Below, one piece after another: positions 1 to 61,769 of a stretch of 64,000 bases of DNA. Both the position numbers and the translations under genes were made by a program. The stretch is from Euborellia annulipes (lineage: Eukaryota; Arthropoda; Insecta; Dermaptera; Anisolabididae): the NCBI GenBank assembly GCA_023213315.1, contig JAKCPI010027364.1, forward strand, positions 1 through 64,000. Reading direction: 5' to 3'. The notes under the pieces are model-generated. The model was not told the origin of the DNA. It worked only from the letters and a program-made list of their open reading frames with translations, and searched no databases. Numbering within the stretch: position 1 is the first letter of the stretch; every line of letters begins with the position of its first letter.

Positions 1-204
1 TGTAGCAAAAGTAAATTTAATAAACAACCGTACGGTGGCGCCATCAAGGCGTTGATTCGGATGAACTAATTATTTCTATGATGAACTGTTAATGTGTGTG
101 TGTTCAATTTTAAGCATGAAGGAATTGAGCTATGAGGTTGAAATTTTATATTTAAGTTAAACACCCCCCGGGAGCGTGAAAATAAGCTTTTAATCAAAAT
201 CGGC

Positions 205-300
205 CAAAGAGTACTAGTACTTTACTGATGTACTTTTTCAGTTTTTTTCGATTTTCTCAAAATTCGCTCAAACGATTTTGATTATCAAATTCAAAAATCA
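205..300. repeat. Dispersed copy of a tandem-repeat unit
   Basis: The stretch from TACTAGTACTTTACTGATG onward, followed by a T-rich tract and AATTCGCTCAAACGATTT, resembles the roughly 145-bp unit that is tandemly arrayed at 17815-18470. It is a single diverged copy. The rest of 1-470 shows nothing I recognise. Confidence 0.55.
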
Positions 301-501
301 ATTATTTTTTAGATGCTCTTTCAAATGTATATTCTCGTTTTGCCCTCAAAATTGTTTGAAGCACACTTTACTCTTGTGCTTCATAGGAATGATAGAAGAA
401 ATGATTGCCATGGTAACAAAATATAAATAATTTGCCATACTTATAAATTTTACATTTTGAAATTCAAATGTACTGTCGGAAACTAAATATATGTCGACAC
501 G

Positions 502-592
502 AAAAATCTGGTGTGACAGGCACAGTACACAACTTTCGATTACGGATGGTAAGAGAAAGTTGTGTGCTGTGCGCCATTCACACCAGATTTTT
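502..592. repeat. Hairpin MITE-like repeat, copy 1
   Basis: An inverted repeat. One arm reads AATCTGGTGTGACAGGCACA and the other ends in CACACCAGATT, with an AACTTTC/GAAAGTT inner stem around a short loop. Related copies lie at 642-731 and 60862-60948, with partial ones near 2050, 24757 and 62158. Confidence 0.65.
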
Positions 593-641
593 TTACATTT
601 TGGAATCTAATATATTGGCGAAAACTAATCATATCTCGACA

Positions 642-731
642 CAAAAAATCTGGGGTGACAAGCACATAACACACCTTTAATTATTTAGAGAAGAGATTTT
701 GTGCTGTGCGACCAGTCACACCAGATTTTTT
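642..731. repeat. Hairpin MITE-like repeat, copy 2
   Basis: Same family as 502-592. The arms AAAATCTGGGGTGAC and GTCACACCAGATTTT face each other around a diverged middle. The preceding sequence (ATATCTCGACAC) is also shared with copy 1, so the repeat unit extends slightly to the left. Confidence 0.6.
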
Positions 732-967
732 CACTCTTTTGCAAGGAATAATTCGCATAAGGTAGAAATAATTTATTTTTCTTTAAAAGAAAATCTTTTA
801 ATTTTATTGCTTTTATTGTTTGTTCTATTAATAGAACATTGTTGGCGCCTCTCCCCACTCCAGCGAGTGCGGCGACCGTCGCCGCCTCAGGCATCAGTCG
901 CCAGTCCAGTTAGTCTACAGGCACGGCATGGGGTTGTAATTCACAGGATTTGACATAAGAAAAGTTG

Positions 968-1716
968 CTAACGCCAGAGGTAAGAAGCGCTAGCGTCGCA
1001 GTCCCAGATTCGGTAGCTCCGCCCACTATACTCAAATCGGCATGCTAGCGGCAGTCCACTTGTCACATTGTGTTTGTTTGATTCGTGTGTTCGTGTGCCA
1101 CCAGCATACCCTTACTACTTCTACTTGAAAAGCGTTGCAAAACATCATAACTCGTGCCTATTAATTTCATATTATTATTATCATCAAAATGGTGTTTAAA
1201 TCTTATGTGTGCAAGAAATTTGGAAAGGAAAGAAGATTGCATCGTTTCCCAAGCTCAAGTTGTGGTTTATTTACCGTGGAAAATGTGTACTATAAGTAAT
1301 ATATTCTATTATTCAATTAAAGATCTTAGCTAAATTATTAATTTTTTTTTAACTTGTTAATTTATTTGGATACCAAATAGTGCAAATAATGTGTGGATAA
1401 TATGTATCATAATAATATATAATATTTTTTATGTATGTTTTAATGTCTATATGACCTAAGATGGCGAAAAAACCATGTGTATTTTGATGAAGCAAAAATA
1501 AAAATTTCAACTCTTTAACCATAATAACTTTGTCTTATTGTTTATACCTTATAGACCTATATAAATACGACTTTACTCAAGATGTTTTTATATTTTCATT
1601 TTCAGAAAAAATTGATATTTTTACATTAACACGTGGGGGCAAAAGGGCGTAGCGGTGAAAGGCGGAGCCAATTCACGAATGACGTCACTTTGCGACTCTA
1701 GCGCTAACAGGCGTCT
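968..1716. mobile_element. Possible DNA-transposon remnant with inverted arms
   Basis: About 50 bp at 975-1030 (AGCGCTAGCGTCGCAGTCC ... AGCTCCGCCC) reappears reversed at 1660-1712 (GGCGGAGCCAA ... GCGACTCTAGCGCT). The arms enclose about 700 bp, including the short THAP-like ORF at 1189-1299. The arms are diverged and no target duplication was found, so a shared promoter motif or chance similarity is not excluded. Confidence 0.35.
1189..1299 (+). pseudogene. Short ORF resembling the start of a THAP domain
   Basis: A 36-codon frame begins MVFKSYVCKKFGKERRLHRFP. THAP domains start with a Cys-containing segment and carry a characteristic FHRFP-like motif. Here a single Cys and LHRFP are present, but the second half of the domain and the zinc-binding C/H pair are missing. 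It could be the first exon of a P-element-like or THAP gene, or a relic. The call rests on this short motif alone. Confidence 0.22.
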
Positions 1717-2339
1717 GTTGTTGCAGTTGTGACGAGTTTGACAGGCTTTCCCATCTATATTATCTATGCACGCGACGCGTCCCGACACTGCAGCTCAAAC
1801 GCCAAGGCATCATTCTCTCTCCTCTCTTCGTTGAAATTCTCTCGAATTCATCACCAACAGGTAAATATCACTCAATTACTTATTGCGTTTCAATTTAATT
1901 ATAAAAACGAAGTAGAGATACATACAGTTATCCTTTTATATCGCAATTTTATGTCGTTTTCTTATGAAGGTCAAAGCAAGAAGTTTCAAATCTTAGGTTA
2001 GAGTGAATTCAATAATGGAATATTTTTTTAATACCATTTATTTTTTCCTACCCTTCGGTAAGAGAAAGTTGTGCACCGTGCTGGTCACACCAGATTTCTA
2101 AATTTAAAAAAAATTTAAAATTATTGTAACAGTTTGTTTTTCTGTATTTGCTTGATTTAAAAAAAATTAATTTCCATTATTTTTAGTAAGTCATTAAAAA
2201 AATTATAATTTTCTGTCCCAATAATCCCTTATAAAGCTGGCAGCACGTCTATCTCGTGCGAATGCTAGCAAAAGACTCCTTATGAATTTAATTCATTTAA
2301 AAAAAAACCACATTTAAAAATTCTAGTTTTTTTTTAAGT

Positions 2340-2455
2340 ACGTTTAGACGGCCACTCCTACTCCCCCTTAAGACAATGGCTAAGAATTTTGGTCGCCTAG
2401 GCCCAAGGCTCCACTCTCGAGCATATCAGGCACTTGTGACCTCGACTGTATAAAT
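2340..2455. repeat. Partial copy of the MITE seen at 37746-37895
   Basis: The segment with CAAGGCTCCACTCTCGAGCA followed by ATCAGGCACTTGTG parallels the right half of the inverted repeat at 37746-37895 (CAAGGCTCCAATCACGAGCA, ATCAGGCATTTGTGGC). Only one end is recognisable. The rest of 1717-2630 is AT-rich with no supported gene. Confidence 0.4.
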
Positions 2456-2634
2456 GTAAAGAGCTCCAAAGTTGTAATTCATTAATTTTCTTTCACAAAA
2501 ACATGAAAAATTAAAATTTTACTAAAGTATTAACTTTATTCAAATAATAAATATATTGGTTTATTTTTAATTGTGAACAACTTTTGTTTGAAGAATTTTT
2601 TTTGTATTAATTAGATCTTATTATTACGGTAGAC

Positions 2635-2884
2635 CAGCGGCGTAACTAGCCTTTGAGGGCGGAGGGGGCGAAGCTCAACTAGGGCGCCGTTTTTTAAGTT
2701 GTAATATAATTTTAAAGAAATCTATCAATTTTTTGGACAATCTATCAAAAGAATATGATAAAATCACCGTCCCTGGGCTATATCTTAGATGCCCTAGGGC
2801 GCCTATGTCGGTATCGAGGGGCGCCAAAGGCTTGAAGCGCCTGGGGCGGAGGGGGCGAGCGCCCCCCTTCGCCCCCACCTACCC
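2635..2884. mobile_element. hAT-type MITE, right end lost
   Basis: It begins CAGCGGCGTAACTAGCC and matches the element at 55092-55352 along its length, including GGCGGAGGGGGCGAAGC and the closing CCCCCCTTCGCCCCC. The final CTAGTTACGCTACTG of the sister copy is missing, so the right terminus is deleted. Confidence 0.75.
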
Positions 2885-2889
2885 ACAGA

Positions 2890-3760
2890 GCACAAAATAT
2901 TGCTGGAATGTTGCAGGAATCTTTCTCTCTTACAACATTGTGGCAATATCGCAGCAATATTTTTTTGGGATGTTGCAAATAAAATATTGCTGGAATATTA
3001 TTATAATATTTAAAAAATATTTTCAATATTCGGTTCAACAAATTTTTTTTGAAATATTGTGATAATATTCCACCAATATTATATGTGAAATATTGCAAAT
3101 AAAATATTACTGGTATATTACTGTAACATTGCAAAGAAATTTTGAATCAAGGGGGGGTCCAGAGGTGTTTCTCGGGGGGGAGTTTGTTGTTCTCTTCTTT
3201 CTCTCCCCCCTTTTTTTTTTATTTTCGTTAATTTAAAGCCTCTTCATCTACTTCTTGGTCAAAATATAAATAAAAAACAAATTTTTTAAATATAAATTTT
3301 TAAAATATACAATAAAAAAAATTTTTTTTAAAGAAAAAAATTATATTTCTCAACCCCCTCCCCCCCCCCCCCCCCCCCTTTTGAATCGAATTATAACAAT
3401 ATTTTTTTACATTATTATAATAATATTCCAGCAATATTTTATTTGAAATATTGTAAAAAAATATTGCTGGAATATTATTGAAATATTGAAAAAAAATTTT
3501 AGAATAATTTGATCGAAATTTTTTTTTCAATATTACACTAATATTTTAGCAATATTTTATTTGCAATATAGCAAATATAATTTTGTTGGAATATTATTAA
3601 AATAATACAAAAAATTTTAGAATAATCAATTTTATTTAATAAATTGCATTATTGGTAAAATGGATAATTAAGGGCAGTATGTATACCCTAGTATATCTCA
3701 CAGCCACTCCGAAAAATATTGCGGGAATATTTTTTGCAATTTTGCAAATAAATTTTGAAA
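2890..3760. repeat. AT-rich repeat field built on ATATTGCTGGAATATT-like units
   Basis: Variants of TATTGCTGGAATATT and TATTTGCAATATTGC recur many times in both orientations, interrupted by C- and T-homopolymers near 3170-3210 and 3355-3380. No gene is seen. Open frames here are by-products of the repeat. Confidence 0.6.
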
Positions 3761-3901
3761 TAATTTTTTTTTCATTTGACACGTCAAAGAATTCACAGCT
3801 GGAGGGGGACTCTTTGTTTTTGTTGTAACGTTAAAGGTAAATAAAAAAAAAGTTGTTGATTTTCCCGTGCAACTAACTATTTTAACTTTATTCTTAACAA
3901 A

Positions 3902-3919
3902 TGGCGCCCAACGTGAAAT
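3902..3919 (+). other. Primer-binding-site-like sequence of an LTR retroelement
   Basis: TGGCGCCCAACGTGAAAT resembles tRNA-primer binding sites that follow the 5' LTR in many Ty3/Gypsy and BEL elements (TGGCGCCC core). The integrase fragment only 270 bp downstream supports the reading and implies a large internal deletion. No LTR pair was delimited. Confidence 0.45.
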
Positions 3920-4188
3920 CGGTATGTGCTGCAAAGAAATGCTTAAGACCGAAAAAGGAGACACTGAATATTCAATGTGAAGCGAAATGCAAAAATTGAT
4001 TCCATTTCGAATATTTTGCTTATGAAGAACAAAAGGGCAGTTAATTTGTTTGTAAAAAAAATTGAAACGAGGAGGAAGAAAAAGGAAATGGTAAGTGCAA
4101 ATACCGAGGCAATTTTAACATTGGCAAATAGTATAATAGTAAAATTTATTATAGGAAGCCAGGGGGGGGGGGGGGGGGTGGTCGGGAG

Positions 4189-4372
4189 TTGACAAAATTC
4201 GAGATTGGGGATTTGGTTTGGAGAAGAAATGTAACCCTAAGTGACGCCGAAGCCAAAAGATGCGCCGGATTATTGCCTAAATGGGTTGGTCCATATGAAG
4301 TCACCGACCAATTATCCGATACAGTATTCACAGTGAAGGAAAGAGCCGGAAAGAGAATAGATAGGTGCCACA
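4189..4372 (+). pseudogene. Integrase C-terminal (GPY/F-type) fragment of a Ty3/Gypsy-like retroelement
   Basis: The frame contains FEIGDLVWRRN, then LPKWVGPYEV, then LSDTVFTV. This is the typical order of the Ty3/Gypsy integrase tail: a GDLVW-like strand, the GPY motif, then an LSD..Y.V strand. The fragment is about 60 residues and no core catalytic domain or reverse transcriptase is present. The frame then runs directly into the hammerhead-bearing repeat at about 4373, so the 3' boundary is a junction between two elements. It is a dead relic. Confidence 0.75.
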
Positions 4373-4398
4373 TCATTTATTTTATTGTTACCGTTCCA

Positions 4399-4445
4399 GG
4401 CTGACGTTTCGGCCACTAGGGGGGGTCTAGGCCATCTTCAGAGCC
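4399..4445 (-). ncRNA. Hammerhead-ribozyme-like motif
   Basis: On the minus strand: GGCU stem I, core CTGAAGA, one unpaired T, stem II GGCC...GGCC, then GAAAC, GTC and the stem I partner AGCC. Stem III is only the palindromic ACGT, as in dimer-forming small hammerheads of Penelope-like elements. Activity is untested. Confidence 0.6.
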
Positions 4446-4895
4446 GGAGAATATTTTTTGAAACCTTTATTTTAAGAATATCAAATGATTTCAAACAAAT
4501 CAAGTGCTAAAAATGATCCGAAGAATATTAAAATTAATTATAAAAAACAAAAACATATCAATAAAAGTTAAGAACGTTTTGGTATTTTTGGTGAGTCAAT
4601 TTAAACAAAAAAAGTAAAAACGTGTGGGGACGTGGGACCCCCGCCAGGAATGAAGTTCCTCACGCCTTTTCTTCAAATCCAAATATAATTTAATATAGAA
4701 AGAGATTTCTCTAGAACCGTTGGGGGTAGATGTGGCCTCGCCAAAGGTTCGGCTAGCCTCGTCTTACTTCGCCAGAGCTCTGTAACGCTTTTTTGATACG
4801 TGACTTCTGCCAATTCATCCTACTGTAAGCCGAGTAAAAAAATTCGTTCCAATAATTTATAGGCTGAGTACTTCGTCATCATATCTATCTAAATT
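4446..4895. repeat. Body of a hammerhead-associated dispersed repeat
   Basis: The stretch around 4445-4570 (GGAGAATATTTTTT ... ATTAATTATAAAAAACAAAAAC) recurs at 16220-16330. The GCTGAGTACTTCGTCATCAT block near 4865 recurs at 16400. The spacing differs, so the two copies have separate internal deletions. No coding potential was recognised. Confidence 0.6.
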
Positions 4896-5232
4896 TACTT
4901 CATAAGCTTAAAAAAATTTTTTGTGTTATCATCAAAATTAACGAAGGCTTTTATTGTACTACCAGATCTAGTGAAAAAAAAAAATAAAAATAAAAAAGTA
5001 CATACCTTGAATTGGTTTTTCTCTTTTATCGATCCATGTATTTTAAAATGTTGAAAAGAAGGACTTAGGAAAAAAAGGCACTAATGAATATTGAATATTT
5101 AGTTCCATTTGGGTATAAAATACTAGTAATAACTGCTTTATATTCTAAAGCTTAATGATTAAAAAAAAACTGTATTTTTTTTTTATTTCGTCATAAAACA
5201 GTTATTACAAAATTTAAAAAAAAAGGAGAAAA

Positions 5233-5436
5233 CAGTGGCGTAGCGAGGGGGGGGGGGCAAGGGGCGCCCAATGGTCCGCAAAACAAAAAATTTCTGGATA
5301 ATTTTGTCTCAAATTTAAAGCCTAGCTTGAGTCTATGACTTTATTTATATATTAATTTGCGAGTATATATGGTTTTCGAATGGGGGGCTAAAAAGGTATT
5401 GTGCCCCGAGCGCGAATTAGGCTCGCTACGCCACTG
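5233..5436. mobile_element. hAT-type MITE with intact 8-bp target duplication
   Basis: The termini are CAGTGGCGTAGCGAGG and CTCGCTACGCCACTG. The element is flanked on both sides by GGAGAAAA (5225-5232 and 5437-5444). Terminal inverted repeats of this type with an 8-bp duplication indicate movement by a hAT-superfamily transposase. There is no internal ORF of note, so it is non-autonomous. Confidence 0.85.
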
Positions 5437-5444
5437 GGAGAAAA

Positions 5445-8300
5445 GGAAATTTAATATATTTTTTTTTCTTAATTTTCTTTTTCACAAAACAGGAAATTCT
5501 GTGATAGTTATTAAAAATTTATTCGATGATGTAATATTTACATATTATTATTAGTATTATTATTGTTATTATTATTAATATTATTATAGTACAAACGTGA
5601 AACCGATATCAAGGAGGTGCAAGCATATAGGCGAGAACTGGATATAAGTTTTTTTTTTTTTTTTATTTATATATATTTTTTTTTATTAGCTTTTTTGGAG
5701 AAATGGTTGTTAATGTTTTTTTTTTTTATTTATTTATTTTTTGTTTGTTTAGTGACCGGCTCTATGGCTAAGCGACGGTGCGAGCATCTAGAAAAGCTCA
5801 GAACTCATCTGAAAAGCTTAGTCAAATTTACGCGCACATCCAGTCGAGAGAAGTTAGTTGTTCATCTTTTTATTTTTATTTTTTTTTATATATATATTTA
5901 TTTTATGTAGAATATATCATTTTTTGTATATTTTTTTTTTTTTTTTTTTATAAATCATCCCAGAATGGTCTGGCGAGACATTGGGATGGAGAGAGAGAGA
6001 GAGATAGAGAGCAATATACGATTCCGATATTTTGAAAAAACAATTAAAGAAATATATAACATTTTTTTTATTTTTCATTATTATTATTATTTTTTTTTTA
6101 TAGTCAATTGTCATTTAAAATCAAGTGGTCGTGATGTTTGTGAGAGGCTTGCTCAGAGGCTGAGTGAGGGGCTCCGGCCCTGTAGGGCCTGCATCCAGCA
6201 ATCCTTGTCAAACGTGTTGTGTTCAGAACAAAATTTCTCTTGTTTAATTTTTTTTTTTTTCTTATTTAATTAATAATAGTATAATAATATAATATAATAA
6301 TATATTTCTTTTTTTTTTTTAATATTCAAATATAACGTAAATTACAAATTGTATGCATATTCACACAGAGCCTAAGCATTTTTTTTTTTTTTTGTTATAT
6401 TCTTGTAATCCCAGTTTTTTTTGTTTTTGATATTTATTAGAAAAAAAGTAATTAGAAAAAAATCTATAACGCGGTGAATTATTATTATTATTAGTATTTT
6501 TTTTTTTTTTTATAATATGTTATTGTTTTTTTTTTTTTTTTTCAATCCTCGACTACATACTAATGCGTGTTTATAAACTTTCAAGGGATTGCAAGATGAA
6601 CAAAGTATAAATCTATTAACGAAAAAAAAAAAAAAAAAAAAACAATTTTCAAATTATCGGTGTTTAGACCAGCTGACACCGAGCAATTTCAAAAAACTAT
6701 TTTTTTTTTTTTAAATATTATCATTTAAAAAATTTATTTATTTTTATTTATTTATTTATTTTATTATTTATTTTTTTTTTTTTTTGAAACAAATTGCTAC
6801 ATATAACCACAAGACGAATTTATTTTAATTATAATTTTTTTTTTTTTATTCTTGCTTCCAAGCTTGTAAATATTAATTTTCTGATAACAAAAATCGTAGC
6901 CCACTTTGTTTAAAAAGCCTCGACAACATTATATAAATAGTAATAGTGATTATCTTTCAACGTGTTTGGAGATTTCTCTAAACACTGGCTGGTCTTATAT
7001 ATATTTATATATATATATAAAATATATATATATATATTTATATATAAGCAAAATAATTTACGAAACTTGAGCAAAAATTCTAAAGCCTTTTTTTTCATTA
7101 TTCAAATAACAAAAACATTTTTTTTTTATTCTATATAGATTCATATTCTTTTTTTATATAAATTAACCAACAATATATATCATTCATCTTATTTTGTATA
7201 TATATAATTATATATATGGTGACAATGATATATATAATTATATAAATAACCATTTTTTTTTGTGCACAGTGGAAAGTCCATGTGTTGTGCAATGTGAGAC
7301 TGTGAGTAGGTGAAAGTCGCGTGGCTCGGAACGTTGTTCAAGCTAGCCAGTAGCCGCGCGGATGCGGAGAGCCATTTTTACTTTTTTTTTTTTTTTTAAG
7401 CGCTGGAGTGCGATTCGTCTCGTTAGGAGCAAAAAAATATATACCTACGGGACCGTAAATCGCACTCCCCTCGATACCCCAGCCCTTAGTCGCAAGAAAA
7501 ATTCATAAAAGCATGAAAAAGTTGAAACGGAAAAACGAATATTATCAAAAAAAAAAGAAACTAATCAAACAAACAACATAATAATGAATTTATGGGGGAG
7601 GGGAAGAATTTAATGAAGATTTGATTAAAGTTAAGATTTTTTTTTTTTTTAAAGAGAAAATTGTATTTTAGTGAATTTTATTTTAGTGAGAGTGTTTTTA
7701 AGAGTGAGGCGCGGGGCTGAGAGCGCTGACCCCACGGGGAATTTGGGGTCAGGGTTCCTCCAAAATGCCACCTTTCGCGTCTCGCGTCTGGCTTGCCGCC
7801 GAAATGGAGCTAAAACAGCATAAATGCTGTTATGTTCCGGGCAATTGTTTTTCCAAGTTCTCAATAAGTATATATATATATTCATATATTACAGTGTATA
7901 TATATATATATGATTATATATATATTTAATATTTTTTGTATTTGTTTTTGAAATTTTTATATTTTTTTATTATTTTTTTTTTTTTTTATTTATTTTATTT
8001 TATTGAAACACTGTTTCTTATGAGATGTATTTCGAGCTCGGGCGTCACAGTCACACGGGCAAAAAAATTACCCGGGTACAAAATTTTAACAAGTGAGCTC
8101 AATTCTTGTTTTTAGGAAAAAGCAGCGATAAAAAAAATAATAATAACATAATCTTAATAATAAATATATAAATAGCAAAATCTGTAAAGTCTTTTTTGTT
8201 TTTTTATTTTTATTTATTTTTTTTTTTTTTAATTATTTTTTTGTTGCTCATATTAAGAGTCTTTTTATTTTTTTTTTGCAGGAAAAATTTATTGTAATTA
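5445..8300. other. T-rich low-complexity zone downstream of the channel gene
   Basis: Dozens of T-runs of 8-20 bases alternate with (TA)n tracts and short mixed islands at 5750-5850, 6115-6215 and 7260-7500. On the channel strand this is A-rich. It may belong to a very long 3' untranslated region or be intergenic, and the sequence cannot decide. I support no gene here. Confidence 0.4.
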
Positions 8301-9651
8301 GAATTACAAAAATAATGCATTGATGTCCACTCATTTAAATTGCATATTTAAGCCCGTAGGTTATGCTCATATATATATATATAAACAGAGAGCGTAAAAT
8401 GTTAGCACTTGCGATAAAATCAAACTGTGAATCCACACTTGATGCAGTCCCAATTAAAGTGTCTTAGTGAACGAGCTTTACTCGTAATTATTTATATATT
8501 TATATATCATTTAACAAAGCTTTCATCATATATGCAGAATATATAAAAAATTTGTATTTAGCAGCACTAGTCCCTCCCATCGAAAGGAAACATTCTCCAC
8601 TTAAAAAATGAGGAGACCCGTTTCATTTTAAATATTTGAGAATTATTAATATTAGAAACATTAATTGGTTATCACACGAAGAACGCAATGAAAATGTTAA
8701 CAACATGGCACATTCAAAGAATTGAAAGATGATCTGTAACCGAGGCAGAACGAAGCTATTTATTGAAAAATTGGTTGTTGTTGGTGAGAACTAGGAGTGG
8801 GGTGTCGGCCCTAAGCAAGCCCTTGTCCCTTGGCCTCTTCACCTGGTGCCCTACGCCGTGTTCGCCCCGGCCTCTGGCCCCTTGACCTTTACTAGCACTA
8901 ATGCCCGCATTGTGCTAGTTGGCGAAGCCGAAGTGCCGAGTTCTGGGGAAGCCTGAGCCATCGGTCGCCGCCGACAAGTGTCCGTCACCTCCCCATTTCT
9001 AGGTTACTTACTGGCCCTTCTCGTTTCGTTGAATTTAAATGAAACCATAAAGAGTTTTATTTTAATAAAAAATATTAATTCTCCACGGGCAACGGTTATA
9101 ACGAACGCTCTTGACTTTATATTCAAAGTTAAGTTTGGCAATATTTAAACCATTCTTGTTTGAGCAATGCCTAATGGCGAATGACTAGAATTCTACAACA
9201 ATGCTTATGCGTTCATTCGAGCATTGGCTGACGGATATTTGAGACTAGACAGTGATTAATATATCAAAGCCGACGACTAGCGGTGACTAATTATTAGCCA
9301 ATGCTTGAAGAGCGAATGAGGGCAAAAAAGTAGCTAATATCGAGAAGGCATTGCTCAAGACTAGCTAAAAGGGAATGGCGAAACTAGTGCCGAAGGCGAC
9401 GAGCAGTGATGCCCGTGCCCGAGAGAGGATACCCGTATTAAAATTCGAGGGAATGGACATTCGGGTGGAGACGGACACTTGGCGGGCCTGGGCCTCGAGG
9501 GCGCCTGCGAAGGGGGAAGTCGCGGCCCCGAGGCGACGTCGGCGGAGATGTGGCCCGCATTTTAGGACGGAGCGAGAGGCGGGCAGTCGGCGGGCCGGCG
9601 TGGACCGACTCGGGACGGCTATTCGCGTGCGAGGGAGGGACCTGGCCTTAC
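8301..9651 (-). other. para: Probable 3' untranslated region of the sodium channel
   Basis: It directly follows the stop codon on the gene strand. GC content stays high for about 280 bp (9375-9651) and again at 8800-9010, then falls to AT-rich sequence. Many AATAAA-like hexamers exist on the minus strand, so the polyadenylation site cannot be chosen. The plus-strand frame at 9375-9677 is antisense to this region and partly to the last exon. Confidence 0.45.
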
Positions 9652-59220
<49,569 letters not shown>

Positions 59221-60861
59221 CTACTGATACAAATAGAATTACATTAATTCAAGTTACTTGAATCGGATTAAATTTACTATAAATAAAATAATATTTTATA
59301 CATTACCCTTTATATGTTTTCAGAAACTAGAAAGTATTTTATTTTTTAGTTTCTGAAAAATTTTTCTTGAGATAAAAAAAAAAAACTTTTTGAATATAAA
59401 ATTTAGAAAAATAAATTACTCAAACATGCTGATAGAGTAATTACTTTTACATCTACTTAAAAAATAGTATTTATTTAAAATATTACAAAATTTAGTAAAA
59501 AATATTGTTGAAGAATATGGAGAGCCATTATTTAAAATCACTAAATTAAATCTAAAATTAAATCAAACTACAGATTTTAGCTACTTTTACTTTTGTTAAA
59601 TTTATATAAATTTCAAAAATAAAATAGGAAACAAATATTTACATTTTTGAAATTTTTATATTATATATATTAGTAATTTCATTTAAAAAAAAATATTAAA
59701 ACCTTTATATATATTTATATATATAATTAAAATATGATTATCGGAATGTTTAATCTTAAAATTAAATTTATTATATAGATACTATCACTAGTATTTGAAA
59801 TTTAATGCAGTCTCCTTTATAGAGGATGATATAGGCATATTCCAAAGAAATTAAGGCGTAAATGAAAGAGCGTTAAAAAAAGAGGATGAATAAAAATAAA
59901 ATATTTTATGATAAATGCTTTCAAATTTTTTTAATGGGAAATTAATTACTCTATATATAATTTTAAAAGTTATCATACTGATGGAGCCATCTTTTGATTG
60001 ATGACGTAACAGTTAGCCATTGTGTCTAAACAATGCTTACTTTCATATAAATAAATTAAATTTAATTGTTTAATTAGTTTTGTGTTTTCCCAGTTTGTGA
60101 TAATATAAAAAGTTTTTATTTACCAGGTATTACTGATAATATTTTAATATATCTTTCTTAATTTCAATTAATTTTAAGTTTCTAATAAGATTATTTTCAT
60201 TTTATTTGCCACACATTGCTTGAATAAGGTTAGGTTTTTTTTTCTTTTTATATTAAATTTTATAGGCCTATATATAGAGATTAACTTTATTTTAAAATAA
60301 GTTTTTCAATTTTTGGCCGGCAGTTTAATAATAATAATATTTATTGTTGAATTTAAATCATTCTAATATAATAATTTGCATGAAATATAATTTTAATGAT
60401 TCATTAATAAAAAAAATATTGATTTTAGGATTTAATAAGAAAACAAAATAAAAGTTATGGATTAACAAAGTCAAGAAGAAATTATACTTGTGTAAAGAAA
60501 AAAATAAATGGATCAAAAAGCCAAATTAAAAACTAATGAAGCAAATGAAGAATTTCTTGTTCAGAGTAGAAGAGGAATGGGAAGTTCTTGTGCGAGTAAG
60601 AATCAAAACATTTCATTACCCTCTCTTGAAAATTTTATATTCCTCTATAATTTCTGGACCAAATAGATCATCGCAGGGCTTAATAGTTTTGAAATATATA
60701 ATACCAATTAATCCAATTTTGACCAGTAGTTTTTATTGAGTGACCATTTAATTTTAATTCCGCACTGTGTGAGGGTTTTTTAAAATTAAATTCCGCAGTT
60801 ATAAAAAAAATTTGATTTCAAGGGTTTTAATATATTATCAGAAACTTAAATATATCCCGAC

Positions 60862-60948
60862 ACAAAAAAAATATTGTGTGACTGGCCACACAACACACAA
60901 CTTTCTCTTACATTCGCTAATTGAAAGTTGTGTTGTCACACCAGATTT
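60862..60948. repeat. Hairpin MITE-like repeat, copy 3
   Basis: ATATTGTGTGACTGG ... ACACAACTTTCTCTTAC mirrored by AATTGAAAGTTGTGT ... TCACACCAGATTTT. Same family as 502-592 and 642-731. Confidence 0.6.
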
Positions 60949-61249
60949 TTGACAGACAGACAGACCATTTTGCGGGACCGACTTTTTTTTAACTCGGTGG
61001 ACATCCAAACAAGTATTCGATTAAAATTTCGTCATCGAATTTGTAACATGATCGCAATACTTTCTCACTTATATAGGTGAGAGAAAGTAAAAATATCAAT
61101 AATAATAGCATAAAATTGAAAAATAAAAATAAATAGTGGTTAAAACCAATTTTGGACGGTTTTAACCACTTACGACCAATGCTCTGGTCAAAATCTAAAA
61201 AAGTGGTTTTTTAACAACTGTGAAGTTAGGTATCCACTACTCTTGTAAA

Positions 61250-61465
61250 GTGAGGGACAATATTAAGTCCCACCCATGCGTTTTCTAACTTGTGATTATT
61301 TCATTGTTTTTAAAAAAATATTATATATTTTTTAATGGAAACTTTCATGTTTCAAATCTAGAAAATCTCCAATAAAGATTTTCATTTTTTTTATATATAA
61401 AAACAATGAAATAATCACAAGTAGAAAACGCATGAACGGGACTTAATATTGACCCTCACTGTACT
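61250..61465. mobile_element. TA-flanked MITE of about 210 bp
   Basis: GTGAGGGACAATATTAAGTC at the left, and GGGACTTAATATTGACCCTC then ACTGTA at the right, with inner arms TTGTGATTATTTCATTG and mirror. Confidence 0.8.
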
Positions 61466-61690
61466 TTGAGCGCAACAATCAAGTCCCCACCTGGGTGGTA
61501 GAGCTTTAAGTATATCGTATGGTATATAGTGAAATAATTTTAAATTTGTAAAGGTAAAATAAAATCATTTGTACCAAATTTTATTTTACCTTTTCGGTCA
61601 TTCAAATTATTTCACCATATATCATATATTATGCCATATACTTAAGGCTCTAGATACCAGGTAGGGACTTAATTGTGGCGCTCACTGTAT
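61466..61690. mobile_element. Related inverted-repeat MITE
   Basis: GAGCGCAACAATCAAGTCCC at the left opposes GGGACTTAATTGTGGCGCTC at the right, with inner TTAAGTATAT/ATATACTTAA and AATTTTATTTTACC/GGTAAAATAAAA arms. It abuts the preceding MITE. Confidence 0.75.
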
Positions 61691-61769
61691 TTCATAGGAA
61701 TGATAGGAGAAATTGTAAAAAAATAGAAATATTTTTCTATCTTTATAAATTTTACATCTTGAACTCAAC

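Noticed and set aside
5617..6273. Frames in the T-rich zone
   Set aside because: Composition is almost entirely Phe/Ile/Tyr/Leu from T-runs, and no conserved motif is present.
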